Below, one piece after another: positions 1 through 8,338 of a stretch of DNA of 64,000 nt; the stretch's first letter is position 1; each line of letters starts with the position of its first letter. This DNA is from CAWGMT01 sp963823675. Its GTDB lineage: Bacteria; Planctomycetota; Planctomycetia; Isosphaerales; Isosphaeraceae. The notes beneath the pieces were generated by a model. That model had not been told where the DNA came from. It saw nothing but the letters and a program-made list of their open reading frames with translations, and did no database searches. A program made the position numbers and the translations under genes. The DNA is taken from NCBI GenBank assembly GCA_963823675.1, contig CAWGMT010000008.1, positions 1,054,001 to 1,118,000 of the forward strand, given 5' to 3'.

Positions 1-517
1 CTCGGCGGTTTTCCCGCTCTTTCTCCCATAAGTCTGCCCGGGCTTCCTCCAGCTCGGCCTGGGTGCGCAGCAACTGGGCCTCTCGCGAAGCGAGCATGGC
101 CTTCAAGTCGTTGTGCTCGATGATAGCCAGCGTGTCGCCCTTCTTAACCTTCATCCCTTCTTCGACATACATCCGCTCGAGCCGGCCGGCAAGCTTTGTC
201 CCGATCATCGCCTGGTAGCGCGATTTCAGATACCCCTTGGCACTGAGTAGCTTCTCCGCCTCGCCGACCGTCATCCGCTGCACCAACCCCAACGTCACCG
301 CGGGACGAGACCGAAGCTCATCGTATCGCCTGTAAGCCAGCATGCCCGCGCCGGCCAGAATTCCCAGCGGAATCAGCCAGAGCGACCACGAAAGCAGCCG
401 CAATCCTCCCCCACCGCGCCGACCAGGAGGCCGTTTCTCGCCGGTCCGTTCATATGCCAACGGATCGGGGCGCTCGATCCTCAGCGAGGCGAGCTCGTCT
501 CGTAGCGTGGTCCCCAT
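1..517 (-). CDS. HlyD/RND-type periplasmic adaptor subunit (N-terminal part, cut by window edge)
   Basis: The minus strand is open from an ATG at 517 to the left edge (about 172 codons). A polar N-terminus is followed by one hydrophobic segment (residues about 40-55) and then a biotin/lipoyl-like half-motif, GTKLAGRLERMYVEEGMKV, continuing KKGDTLAIIEHNDLKAML. That arrangement is typical of membrane fusion proteins that link an inner-membrane ABC or RND exporter to the outer membrane. The region after the lipoyl motif is rich in Ala, Glu and Arg and looks like the start of the alpha-hairpin. The family is well supported; substrate and partner transporter lie outside the window. An ATG at 524 is out of frame, so 517 is the best start. 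Confidence 0.75.
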   Translation of the reverse strand, partial: MGTTLRDELASLRIERPDPLAYERTGEKRPPGRRGGGGLRLLSWSLWLIPLGILAGAGMLAYRRYDELRSRPAVTLGLVQRMTVGEAEKLLSAKGYLKSRYQAMIGTKLAGRLERMYVEEGMKVKKGDTLAIIEHNDLKAMLASREAQLLRTQAELEEARADLWEKERENRR

Positions 518-777
518 GAATCATCTCGCGACCTGCGTGGCCCAGGTCTCTCCAATTATTGACTGAGATCGCGGCAATCGAAGATCAGGGCGGGGGTCAT
601 GCACTGACAAACTATAACGGACGCGCCGGTTGTCCGTCGAGAGCGATCGACGTGCGGTAAAGCTCCGGAACGGTCGGGAATCGAGCGAATCCGGAGACAC
701 TGCTCGGGATGGGGCCAGCCGTCATGGCTCCTGGGCATCCAACCGCGGGGGGGGCGCCACGCCGAGGCAGCGTTCAT

Positions 778-1767
778 TCATGGCGCATCTGATGAATGCG
801 TTCCTGGCTCTATCCCGCCAGGCGGTGGATCGACCTTGAGCGTGAAGATCCGGCTCCGCTCGTTGAGCGCCTGAAACTTGCCGTGGTGGACCGAGACCTT
901 ACCGGCGTGCTTGACGCGGACTTGCCAGTGAGTGGGCTTGGCGAACCCGCCGAAGCCCCCCCAGTAAACGACAAACCATTTGTAAGTTCCGGGCGGCCCG
1001 GGTCCCTTGACCTTCTCGGTGCCCGGGCCTTTCGACTCGACCAGCCAGTAGACGTTCTCCGGGCCATATCCCTTGGTGTTGTCGACGTCGAGCTCGCCCC
1101 CTTGCGTTCCCTTGGGCTCTTCCCAGTAGATCTCCTTGCCGCCCGGCTCGATGACGTGAAGGTCAAGGTCGACGCCGTCGCTGTTCCAGATCAAGGTGAA
1201 CTGAGGGTCGCCGACCTTGACGGACACACCGCGGATCAACTCACCTCCTTCACCGAATCGGGCCAGCCCGAAGCCATCGCCGTCCCCTGCGCCGGGGTTG
1301 GTGTTGAGCTGGCCGCCGCCCCCGCTGGGCTTGGTCGTTGCTCGAAAGCGCAGCTCGGGCTCGAGTGCAGTCAGCTCGAGCTGGGAGAGGGCCGGCGACT
1401 CCAGGCCGGTCTCCGCTTCAGCGAGTGGAGCGGTCGGCATGGGCAAGGGCGTATTGAGGCCGCCGGTCAGCATCTCTCCCTCAGGGACGCCATGCAACGA
1501 GCCGGCCAGCCGCGAGTCGAAAACCACCGGGCCCCGCGTCACCGGCACAAAGTACCAGCAGGCCAGGATAGTCAGGAAGGCCACGTGCAGAGCCAGGGAG
1601 CCCGCCCAGCCGTTACGCGCCTCCGGCGTCCACCATTTCCACTCGAACACCGGGCTCGATGGGCTCAGAGGAAGCGCGGCCGACTGCCCCACCGGCGGCT
1701 TGGCTATCGGCACCTGCGTGGCGGAAGCTCCACTCGACACGCGCACTTGGGATGAGCGGCCCGACAT
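778..1767 (-). CDS. YfaP/DUF2135-like membrane-anchored protein
   Basis: This gene encodes a 329-residue protein. A Pro/Ser-rich N-terminus precedes one transmembrane segment (about residues 55-75, ALHVAFLTILACWYFVPV). The C-terminal 130 residues carry the signature TLIWNSDGVDLDLHVIEP and a following WEEPKGTQGGELDVDNTKGYGPENVYW-type stretch, which resembles YfaP/DUF2135 domains with a presumed beta-sandwich fold. Asp and Asn residues there could bind a metal, but that is inference. Start 1767 is preferred to 1815 because GAGG sits six bases upstream of it. It is divergent from larB, and the function is unknown. The gene is probably exported or anchored with the C-terminus outside the cytoplasm. 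Confidence 0.75.
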   Translation of the reverse strand: MSGRSSQVRVSSGASATQVPIAKPPVGQSAALPLSPSSPVFEWKWWTPEARNGWAGSLALHVAFLTILACWYFVPVTRGPVVFDSRLAGSLHGVPEGEMLTGGLNTPLPMPTAPLAEAETGLESPALSQLELTALEPELRFRATTKPSGGGGQLNTNPGAGDGDGFGLARFGEGGELIRGVSVKVGDPQFTLIWNSDGVDLDLHVIEPGGKEIYWEEPKGTQGGELDVDNTKGYGPENVYWLVESKGPGTEKVKGPGPPGTYKWFVVYWGGFGGFAKPTHWQVRVKHAGKVSVHHGKFQALNERSRIFTLKVDPPPGGIEPGTHSSDAP

Positions 1768-2138
1768 CGTGAACCTCGACGCTTCGCTACGCTCGCCGCC
1801 GAAACCCGCAGCCATCTGTTCTCACACGGGGCCCTTGCCGAGCTCAACTGGAAGAACGTATTCCGTCAGAGTACGAGATTAACACGGGCGACCAGCCGCG
1901 AGGAAGCGGAAATCACCTTCCCGGTCGTGCTTCGGCAACCCGCCTGTTCTCCGGCGAGATTGATCGACATCGCGGCCGACCCAGGCAAAGTGGTCGGGGG
2001 ACGCTAGAAGACGGCCCCAAAAAACCATCAATTCGACCGGTGAGCGGCTGCCCGATCGGTTGCGGACCGTCCGTGCCGCGGTTACAAGGGAATTGAACGA
2101 ATGCTCGGAAGTCGCCAGACCAGGATCGGAAAGAGCCC
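1768..2138. other. Intergenic region between divergent genes
   Basis: About 370 bases separate the YfaP-like gene (minus) from larB (plus). It must hold both promoters. I see no convincing -35/-10 pair, hairpin, RNA gene or conserved small ORF. Confidence 0.4.
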
Positions 2139-2924
2139 ATGGATTCGCACGAGCTCAAGCAGTTGCTCGACGCCGTCCGCGACGGACGAATCACGTCCGA
2201 CGAAGCCGCGTCGCGGATCGCGATCCTCCCGTTCCAGGATGCGGGCGATTTCGCGCGGGTTGACTTGCACCGCGGCGTCCGGTGCGGCTTCCCCGAGGTC
2301 GTTTTCGGCCAGGGGAAGAGCGCAAGCCAGATCGAAGCGATCGTCAAGACCCTGCTCACTCACGGCCAGGGGGGATTGGTGACCCGCGTTGATCCGCAGG
2401 CGGTCGAGCATCTCAGGTCGGCTTTTCCGGACGGCGAGCATAACGCCGTGGGCCGCACGTTCCGGGTGCGTGGGCCGCATGACGACGACGCCAAACTGGG
2501 CCGGGTCGTGATCGTGACGGCCGGGACGAGCGATCTCCCGGTCGCCGAGGAAGCCAAGGTCACGGCCGAGGCGTGGAACTGCGAGGTTTCGCTGGTGGCC
2601 GACGTGGGCGTGGCCGGCTTGCACCGCCTTCTGCACCAGCTCCCCCATCTCAAGACCGCCGACGCACTGGTCGTCGTTGCCGGCATGGAGGGGGCGTTGC
2701 CCAGCGTGGTGGGAGGGCTGGTGGACTGCCCGGTCATCGCTGTACCGACCAGCATTGGCTACGGTGCTCACTTCCACGGCGTGGCGGCCCTCCTGGGCAT
2801 GCTCAACAGTTGCGCCTCCAACGTCGTCGTCGTGAATATCGACGCCGGTTTCAATGGCGGACATGTCGCCAGCCTGATCGCCCGGCGGATGGCTCAAGCC
2901 AGGCAGTCAGGCCCAAGATCATGA
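2139..2924 (+). CDS. larB: LarB-type pyridinium-3,5-biscarboxylic acid mononucleotide synthase
   Basis: This gene encodes a 261-residue protein of normal LarB length. LarB carboxylates and hydrolyses nicotinic acid adenine dinucleotide to make the precursor of the nickel-pincer (NPN) cofactor of lactate racemase-type enzymes. The N-terminal helical segment (DVRDGRITSDEAASRI-like) is followed by an AIR-carboxylase-like fold. Visible motifs are VVIVTAGTSDLPVAEEA, DVGVAGLHRLL, VVVAGMEGALPSVVGGLV, and the loop VPTSIGYGAHFHGVAALLGM, all typical of LarB. No larC, larE or larA is in the window. It lies about 125 bases upstream of an NAD(P)HX dehydratase gene on the same strand, so the two may be co-transcribed. 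The start ATG has only a weak purine-rich stretch upstream. Confidence 0.9.
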   Translation: MDSHELKQLLDAVRDGRITSDEAASRIAILPFQDAGDFARVDLHRGVRCGFPEVVFGQGKSASQIEAIVKTLLTHGQGGLVTRVDPQAVEHLRSAFPDGEHNAVGRTFRVRGPHDDDAKLGRVVIVTAGTSDLPVAEEAKVTAEAWNCEVSLVADVGVAGLHRLLHQLPHLKTADALVVVAGMEGALPSVVGGLVDCPVIAVPTSIGYGAHFHGVAALLGMLNSCASNVVVVNIDAGFNGGHVASLIARRMAQARQSGPRS

Positions 2925-3049
2925 GCCCAGAGAAACGGCGCGCACCAAGGGCCGCCCCACTGGAAGGAGATCGGATCTTCGTACTGGCGGCGGGCGTCTT
3001 TGCCCGTCAGAAAACAATACCCTGAAGGCGACGAAGGATGCTTGAATCC

Positions 3050-3949
3050 ATGGAGCTTCAAATAGTCAAGGACTTGCCCGTCCTGCCTCCCCGGCCGCGG
3101 GACAGCCATAAAGGACGATTTGGGAGCGTCCTGATCCTGGCCGGTTCGCGGGGCATGGCTGGGGCAGCCGCGCTTTGCGGTGCCTCGGCTTTACGTTCGG
3201 GCGCCGGCTTGGTCCGGATCGCCACGCCTGTGGAGATTCAGCCGACCGTTGCCAGCTTCGAGCCGTCTTACATGACCTATCCCCTGCCATGCGACGACGA
3301 GGGATTGATCCAGTTCGAGCCAGCCGAGCCGATCCTGAAACGCCTGATCGCTCCGGTGGACGTCGTCGCAGTCGGCCCGGGCCTGGGCCAGTCCGCTGAT
3401 ATAGGCCGGCTCGTGCGTTTCTTGATCACGGCAACGGATAAACCGCTGATCATCGATGCCGATGGCTTGAACGCGCTTTCGGGCCGGCTCGATCTCCTTT
3501 CCCATGTGTCTCGGACTGTGATTCTGACACCTCATCCCGGGGAATTTGCCCGGTTGACGCAAGTCACGACTGCCCAGGTTCAGGCCGGGCGAGCCGACCG
3601 CGCGGCGGCACTGGCAAGGGTTGCCGAGAAACTCGTCGTGGTCTTGAAAGGCGCCGGCACGGTCGTGACTGATGGAGTGCGATGCTACGTCAACACCACG
3701 GGCAATCCCGGGATGGCCACCGGAGGGTCGGGCGATGTTCTGACGGGGGTGATCGCGGCGCTGCTTGCGCAGCGGGTTCCGGCCTTCGAAGCGGCCCAGT
3801 TGGGCGTCTTCCTGCACGGACTGGCCGGTGACATCGCCCGCGATCAGGACGGTGAAATCGGCATGATCGCCGGCGACCTCGTCGATGCTCTTCCCGATGC
3901 GTTCGTGCACTTCATGCCCGACGCCGGTCAGTCGTCGGCTGAGTATTGA
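3050..3949 (+). CDS. nnrD: ADP/ATP-dependent (S)-NAD(P)H-hydrate dehydratase
   Basis: This gene encodes a 299-residue protein that repairs damaged hydrated NADH and NADPH in the cytosol using a nucleotide cofactor. Family motifs are visible in order: HKGRFGSVLILAGSRGMAGA near the N-terminus, SGAGLVRIATP, VAVGPGLGQ, DADGLNAL, LTPHPGEFARL, and the nucleotide-binding loop GNPGMATGGSGDVLTGVIAA. The length matches stand-alone NnrD; the NnrE epimerase half is absent. An upstream ATG at 3038 abuts GAAGG directly, so the ATG at 3050, 12 bases after the same GAAGG, is the better start. It follows larB on the same strand, and both enzymes act on nicotinamide dinucleotides. Confidence 0.9.
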   Translation: MELQIVKDLPVLPPRPRDSHKGRFGSVLILAGSRGMAGAAALCGASALRSGAGLVRIATPVEIQPTVASFEPSYMTYPLPCDDEGLIQFEPAEPILKRLIAPVDVVAVGPGLGQSADIGRLVRFLITATDKPLIIDADGLNALSGRLDLLSHVSRTVILTPHPGEFARLTQVTTAQVQAGRADRAAALARVAEKLVVVLKGAGTVVTDGVRCYVNTTGNPGMATGGSGDVLTGVIAALLAQRVPAFEAAQLGVFLHGLAGDIARDQDGEIGMIAGDLVDALPDAFVHFMPDAGQSSAEY

Positions 3950-4102
3950 CCGGACGCGGCAGAGCCGCGAACAAAGTGAGAAGCAGTGGCCTATGCCGGG
4001 AAAGAATGCTAGCGTAGAATGAGACGCATCGAGGTTGACCGTACTTTAGCCGGCAGCCTCATCCCGGGAGACAATGCAGCGGTTCGCCCTCAACAACGCC
4101 CG

Positions 4103-4110
4103 AAGGAGGT
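4103..4110 (+). promoter_or_regulatory. Strong Shine-Dalgarno sequence
   Basis: AAGGAGGT lies four bases before a GTG at 4115. It decides the start of the coiled-coil gene and makes the more upstream in-frame start at 4019 unlikely. Confidence 0.7.
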
Positions 4111-4114
4111 CGGA

Positions 4115-4651
4115 GTGTCGCCACGCGAAAACCCGTCATCGCCTGCCCCTGCATGGACATACCGCATGGAGGTCTCTCCGACCGGACAGACTCCCGGCAC
4201 GATCGCCAATCCGAACGACCCCATCCTTCTGCTCCACCTCCTGGCCAACCTCCAAAGTCAGAGTCTGGAAGTTCAGCGCCAGATGCTCGAAGTCCAGCGT
4301 CAGCAGCTCGAGATCTCGCGCGAATTGATCCAGGTCAACCGCGAGCAGCGCTCCCGTCAAGCATCCGATCTCGAACGCTGGCAAGCGGGGCATGAGAGTG
4401 TCCTCTCAACCTGCAAGGAGACCCTGAGCAAGCTCGAGCAGGTTCACGCATCCCTCATGTACGAGCTCGGGAATTACGTGGAAGAAAACCACGAAAACCT
4501 GCTCGAGGGCGACTTTTCCTTGAGCGACTTCGTCGACCGATTCGGTCCGAGATTGGCCCACCTCAACACCATGCTGGCGGTCCTTCGACCGCTGGCGGCA
4601 GCCAATCGCAAGAGCGAAAACGAACGGGGCGGCCAGACGATGACGGGCTGA
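4115..4651 (+). CDS. Conserved-looking coiled-coil protein of unknown function
   Basis: This gene encodes about 178 residues and starts at GTG 4115 behind a near-perfect AAGGAGGT. I do not recognise the family. Residues about 35-110 form a heptad-rich coiled coil with repeats such as QSLEVQRQMLEVQRQQLEI, followed by ERW and CKETLSKLEQVHASL segments. The C-terminal third is helical and acidic (EENHENLLEGDFSLSDFVDRFG). It has no signal peptide or membrane segment, so it is probably a cytoplasmic oligomerising protein. It is convergent with the RRM gene, with a shared hairpin between them. Confidence 0.7.
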   Translation: MSPRENPSSPAPAWTYRMEVSPTGQTPGTIANPNDPILLLHLLANLQSQSLEVQRQMLEVQRQQLEISRELIQVNREQRSRQASDLERWQAGHESVLSTCKETLSKLEQVHASLMYELGNYVEENHENLLEGDFSLSDFVDRFGPRLAHLNTMLAVLRPLAAANRKSENERGGQTMTG

Positions 4652-4713
4652 CCGAGCCCGCACTCCTTGCGTCTTTTGTGTCGTCTGCCACGCGACGCGT
4701 TCGAAAAAGATTA

Positions 4714-4745
4714 GGCCGGGAACTCGCTGCCGCGAATTCCCGGCC
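4714..4745 (-). terminator. Hairpin terminator of the RRM gene
   Basis: GGCCGGGAA (4714-4722) pairs perfectly with TTCCCGGCC (4737-4745). Read on the minus strand it is followed by TAATCTTTTTCG, so it fits a Rho-independent terminator for the RRM gene that ends at 4783. It could also slow the convergent plus-strand transcript. Confidence 0.6.
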
Positions 4746-4782
4746 ATGATTTCACCGTGGTCACAAACAATCACCCCGGAGC

Positions 4783-5163
4783 CTAGTAGCGACGGCTGTC
4801 GTAGCCTCCGCTGCGGCCACCACGACCGCCTCCTCCGCCGCCGCCACCGCCACCTCCTCCGCCACCACCACCTCGCCAGCCACCCCCTCCACCGCCGCCA
4901 CCGCCGGGTCGCGGCTCGCGGGGCCTGGCCTCGTTGACCGTCAAGCGACGGCCTTCGTGTTCGTGGTCATTTAAGCCTTCGATCGCCGCCCGCGCCTCGG
5001 AATCGCTGCTCATCTCAACAAATCCGAAGCCCTTGCTCCTGCCTGTGTCGCGATCGGAGATAACCTCCGCGCTCTCAACGCTGCCATACTGCGAAAACAA
5101 CTGTTCCAGGTCGGAACTGCTCACCCGGTAAGTGAGGTTTCCGACATATAGTTTCTTACCCAC
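4783..5163 (-). CDS. RRM RNA-binding protein with glycine-rich tail
   Basis: This gene encodes about 126 residues. Residues 1-80 form one RNA recognition motif: RNP2 is KLYVGNLTYRV and RNP1 is KGFGFVEM. Residues 90-126 are almost pure Gly with Arg, Trp, Ser and Tyr, ending GGYDSRRY, like cyanobacterial Rbp and eukaryotic cold-inducible RNA-binding proteins. It probably binds single-stranded RNA in the cytoplasm. The start is set by AGGAG (complement of 5171-5175), seven bases before a GTG; the GTG at 5166 is also possible. The open frame continues upstream to 5322, but that part has no RRM character. The following 270 bases up to the GNAT gene are non-coding leader or promoter sequence. Confidence 0.85.
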   Translation of the reverse strand: MGKKLYVGNLTYRVSSSDLEQLFSQYGSVESAEVISDRDTGRSKGFGFVEMSSDSEARAAIEGLNDHEHEGRRLTVNEARPREPRPGGGGGGGGGWRGGGGGGGGGGGGGGGGRGGRSGGYDSRRY

Positions 5164-5436
5164 CACAAATCTCCTACAGACCGGGGTGTCACGACCCCAA
5201 GAAAACGCTCCGGGTCGTATCCGATGGACCGCCCGGGCGGTCCAGTGGGTGGAAAAGCGAGAGAGGCAAGCGAACAGAATCCGGAGGGATCTACGACACG
5301 CGCTCGTTCGGTTTCCAACCATTCCTCAGTATAATCAAGACCTTCTCCGGGGGAAAAGAGCGAATTCTGCGAAATCTTCCCAGTTCTCGGAGTTCATCGC
5401 AACCAGCCGCCGATCGTTGCAACCACCCGACTGAAT

Positions 5437-5952
5437 CTACCCGGCGGTCTTCGATGGCCGCCGAACGCCATAGACCCAAGCCGTGTGGCCAAGCAATTCG
5501 GCCTGACCCTCTCGCCCCATCCCCAACCGCCGAGCGACTCGGATCGAGCGGACATTTTCGGGCTGGATCAGACTCAAGACGTGCGTTTCACCAAGCTCGC
5601 AGAATGCGTGACTGAGTGCAGCCTGGCCGGCCTCTGTTGCGTAGCCCAGGCCCCAGAAGGCGCGGAGCAGGGACCAGCCGACCTCCAGGCCCGGCCAGCC
5701 CTCCGGCCGCCAGCAGCCGACCCGCCCAGCCAGCAAGCCGCTCGAGCGCTCCTCGACCGCCCAGAGCCCGAAGCCGCGCAACTGCCAGTGGCCCAGGACC
5801 AAAGCCATGTTGCGCCAGGCTTCGTCGCGGGTCATTGGCACACCCGAAATGTACCGCATGACCTCGGGATCGGCGCACATTTGAGCGTAAGCGTCCAGGT
5901 CCGATTCGCGGAACATTCTGAGCACCAGACGTTCCGTTGCGAGCGTGACCAT
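5437..5952 (-). CDS. GNAT-family N-acetyltransferase (RimJ/RimL type)
   Basis: This gene encodes 171 residues. It opens TERLVLRMFRESDLDAYAQM, typical of RimJ/RimL-like acetyltransferases. The acetyl-CoA-binding beta4/alpha3 region reads LEVGWSLLRAFWGLGYATEA, followed by NVRSIRVARRLGM, the usual C-terminal signature. These enzymes transfer acetyl groups from acetyl-CoA to protein N-termini, amino acids or drugs; the acceptor cannot be predicted. The start at 5952 was chosen because it begins the family motif and lies four bases after the stop of the upstream DUF697-like gene, so the two are likely translationally coupled. An in-frame extension to 6051 would overlap that gene. Confidence 0.85.
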   Translation of the reverse strand: MVTLATERLVLRMFRESDLDAYAQMCADPEVMRYISGVPMTRDEAWRNMALVLGHWQLRGFGLWAVEERSSGLLAGRVGCWRPEGWPGLEVGWSLLRAFWGLGYATEAGQAALSHAFCELGETHVLSLIQPENVRSIRVARRLGMGREGQAELLGHTAWVYGVRRPSKTAG

Positions 5953-5956
5953 CACG

Positions 5957-6901
5957 TCATACGGTCTCTGCCTGGCCTTTTCGCATCGGCCACGGGCGAG
6001 GAACGCGCTGCTTGATTTCTTGCCAGATCGCATCGCGGACCCGTGCGCCACTTTCCTTGACGATTCCGGAGAGCAGCCGCGCCGCCTCTGCCGTCGCCGC
6101 CCGACGGACGCGCACTCTTGGTTCCGAAACCAGCGAGCAGCAGTAGTCCTTCGTGATCATCCCCACCCGCAGCGTCAGGAACGCATTGGCACTGCCACTC
6201 AAGAGTGAGCCGACAAGAATCGAGCTAAAGACCTGGAACCCGGGAATCGCCCCCCCGACCGCGCCCAGCGACCCAGCCACCACCGGCTGAATCATCTGGT
6301 GCAGCTCGAGATCGTCGAGCTCTCCGGCGATGAACGAAGTCGCCGCCACGTTGGCATAGAGATGCAACAGCTCCCGCAACGATGGCCGCTGATAGAAAAG
6401 ATGGGCAATCCGCCACACCATCCGCGACTGAGCCGCCAGGACCAGAAGCGCGTCCAGACGCCCGCTCTGGGATACGGCCGTGGTCAAGAAGACCGTGGTC
6501 GCCATCTGTTTGACGACGACGTTGGCCTCCTGGTCCAATAGCCGCAACGCCCGCTCCACACCCTGGCGGTCGGACGTCGCAATCGCTGCCCGCAAGATTC
6601 GCGGATTGCCCGCGAGCCGCTCGCCAAGCCGCTTGAGATGCTCGTCAAACTCCGGACCAACTTCGCTGGTCGGCGGCGTCAACGGGCGCGGCATCCGCAT
6701 CACCATCACCACCGGCACGCCGATCAATCCGCCGTACGCCAGTAACAGGCTCCACAATGTCACCGTCCCCAAAACCGGGTGCACCGTTTTGGCAAGCTGC
6801 ACAACCTGCGCGGTCTGATTAACGACGACCACGGTGCAACTCAAGATCAGAAGACCGCTGCCGAGCCATGCGAACGTCTTGATCGTTTTTTTCATCGACA
6901 T
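5957..6901 (-). CDS. DUF697-like multi-pass membrane protein
   Basis: This gene encodes 314 residues. Two transmembrane segments occur in the first 75 residues (LGSGLLILSCTVVVV; TLWSLLLAYGGLIGVPVV). A cytoplasmic helical stretch (EFDEHLKRLGERLAGNP) follows, then a hydrophobic DUF697-like region (MATTVFLTTAVSQSGRLDAL and YANVAATSFIAGELDD). The GAVGGAIPGFQVFSSILVGS stretch and the RVGMITKDYC motif further support this assignment, which is from pattern only. Such domains occur in bacterial membrane proteins linked to GTPases (YcjF-like) and are of unknown function. It starts with two closely spaced Met codons and is followed directly by the GNAT gene. Confidence 0.7.
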   Translation of the reverse strand: MSMKKTIKTFAWLGSGLLILSCTVVVVNQTAQVVQLAKTVHPVLGTVTLWSLLLAYGGLIGVPVVMVMRMPRPLTPPTSEVGPEFDEHLKRLGERLAGNPRILRAAIATSDRQGVERALRLLDQEANVVVKQMATTVFLTTAVSQSGRLDALLVLAAQSRMVWRIAHLFYQRPSLRELLHLYANVAATSFIAGELDDLELHQMIQPVVAGSLGAVGGAIPGFQVFSSILVGSLLSGSANAFLTLRVGMITKDYCCSLVSEPRVRVRRAATAEAARLLSGIVKESGARVRDAIWQEIKQRVPRPWPMRKGQAETV

Positions 6902-7053
6902 CGGTCCTGAAGCCGGCGCAACACCGGCGCATGCAGGCCCACGCTCCCCAATCTCTCTCTTTTAGTGTTTCGTTCGGATCGAGCCGTTATTCCGAAACAG
7001 TCAGAAACTATCTACGCGGAATCTGCCGGGGATGCAAGGGCCAACTTTCTCCA

Positions 7054-8244
7054 TCAGGTCGTGTAGTCTGCGTTGAGCCTGATGTACTCCGCCGTCAGGT
7101 CGCAGGTCCAGAATCGAACTTTCTCCGAACCGTCGCGCAGGGCCAGCCGCAGGTGGACCTCGCGCTGCGCCCTGAGATCGGCCGCGAGCGAACCCTCGTC
7201 AAACGGCGCGGGAGCCCCGTCCTGATAAACCGCGATGCCGTTGATCCAGAGCGAAAGCGCCGCTTCGTCGAACGGCACGCCGGCGTAACCCGCCGCGGAA
7301 ACGATGCGGCCCCAGTTGGGGTCGGCGCCGTGGATGGCAGTCTTCACCAGGGGGCTGTCAGCCACAGCGCGGGCGATGGCGCGGGCATCCGCGAAGCTCT
7401 GGCATCCTTCGACGTCGATCGTCACGAAGTGCGTCGCTCCCTCGCCGTCATCGGCGATCGCTTTGGCCAGGCTCTCACATGCGCTTCGCACCATCCCGGC
7501 AAACGTGGCGACGTCATCACCGCGCAAGGTGGGCTCCGTCGCGGCGGTGCTCGAGAGCAAGAGCACCGTATCATTGGTACTGGCGTGCCCCTCGACCGAG
7601 AGGCAGTTGAACGAGCGATCGACCGCGTCGCCGAGGATCTCGCTCAGATCATTCGCCCAGAGCGGAGCATCGGTCGCGAGAACGGCGAGCATGGTGGCCA
7701 TGCGGGGCCCGATCATGGCGGCTCCTTTGGCCAGTCCGAGCAGCCTGACCTCGCGTCCCGACAAGACTTTCGATTCCGACACGACCTTGGGCTGGGTGTC
7801 GGTCGTCATGATGGCGGCCGCCGCGTACTGGAAGCCAAGCACGTCGGCGGTGAGCCCTTTGACGGCCTGCTCCAGGCCGCTTTCGAAGAGCTCGATCGGA
7901 AGCTGGACGCCGATCACGCCGGTCGACGCCAGCAGGACTTGATCCGGCCGGCAGCCCAGAAGCCTTGCGGTCATTGCCGCGGTTCGCTCCGCATTGGCCA
8001 ATCCCAGCGCACCCGTCGCCGCGTTGGCGTTGCCCGAATTGATGACCACGGCGCGTATGTCTTCGGCGGGCAGCCGGTCCCGGCACCACTTGACCGGTGC
8101 GGCACAGATGCGGTTGGACGTGAACGTTCCGGCCGCCGCGCACGGGCCGTCGGCAGCGAGCAAGGCCAGGTCCAGCGCGCCCGAAGCCTTGAGTCCAGCC
8201 TTGACCCCCGAAGCACGAAACCCGCGCGGAATGAGCATGTCCAC
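7054..8244 (-). CDS. argJ: Bifunctional ornithine acetyltransferase / N-acetylglutamate synthase
   Basis: This gene encodes about 396 residues of normal ArgJ length. It transfers the acetyl group of N-acetylornithine to glutamate in the cyclic arginine pathway, and possibly also acetylates glutamate with acetyl-CoA. Family motifs are clear: PRGFRASGVKAGLK at the N-terminus, SGNANAATG, VLLASTGVIG, and KGAAMIGPRMATMLA followed by TDAPL. The self-cleavage nucleophile should be the Thr in MATML. SVEGHASTNDTVLLL and GADPNWGRI near the C-terminus also match. The start is uncertain: GTG 8244 has GGAG nine bases upstream, ATG 8238 follows in frame, and a TTG at 8259 is possible. Confidence 0.93.
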   Translation of the reverse strand: MDMLIPRGFRASGVKAGLKASGALDLALLAADGPCAAAGTFTSNRICAAPVKWCRDRLPAEDIRAVVINSGNANAATGALGLANAERTAAMTARLLGCRPDQVLLASTGVIGVQLPIELFESGLEQAVKGLTADVLGFQYAAAAIMTTDTQPKVVSESKVLSGREVRLLGLAKGAAMIGPRMATMLAVLATDAPLWANDLSEILGDAVDRSFNCLSVEGHASTNDTVLLLSSTAATEPTLRGDDVATFAGMVRSACESLAKAIADDGEGATHFVTIDVEGCQSFADARAIARAVADSPLVKTAIHGADPNWGRIVSAAGYAGVPFDEAALSLWINGIAVYQDGAPAPFDEGSLAADLRAQREVHLRLALRDGSEKVRFWTCDLTAEYIRLNADYTT

Positions 8245-8338
8245 GGCATGCAGCTCCAATCGACTGGTAGGTGAGCGAACCGATCGGTTTGCCCCGCGAC
8301 GCGCTGGACACGGCCAATGGCCTTGAGGTTCAACGCGA

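Noticed and set aside
2921..3025. 34-codon frame between larB and nnrD overlapping the larB stop
   Set aside because: No family, no ribosome binding site distinct from larB, and too short to support.
6931..8274. 447-codon plus-strand frame antisense to argJ
   Set aside because: It is a shadow of the clear ArgJ protein; composition is not protein-like and no family is visible.
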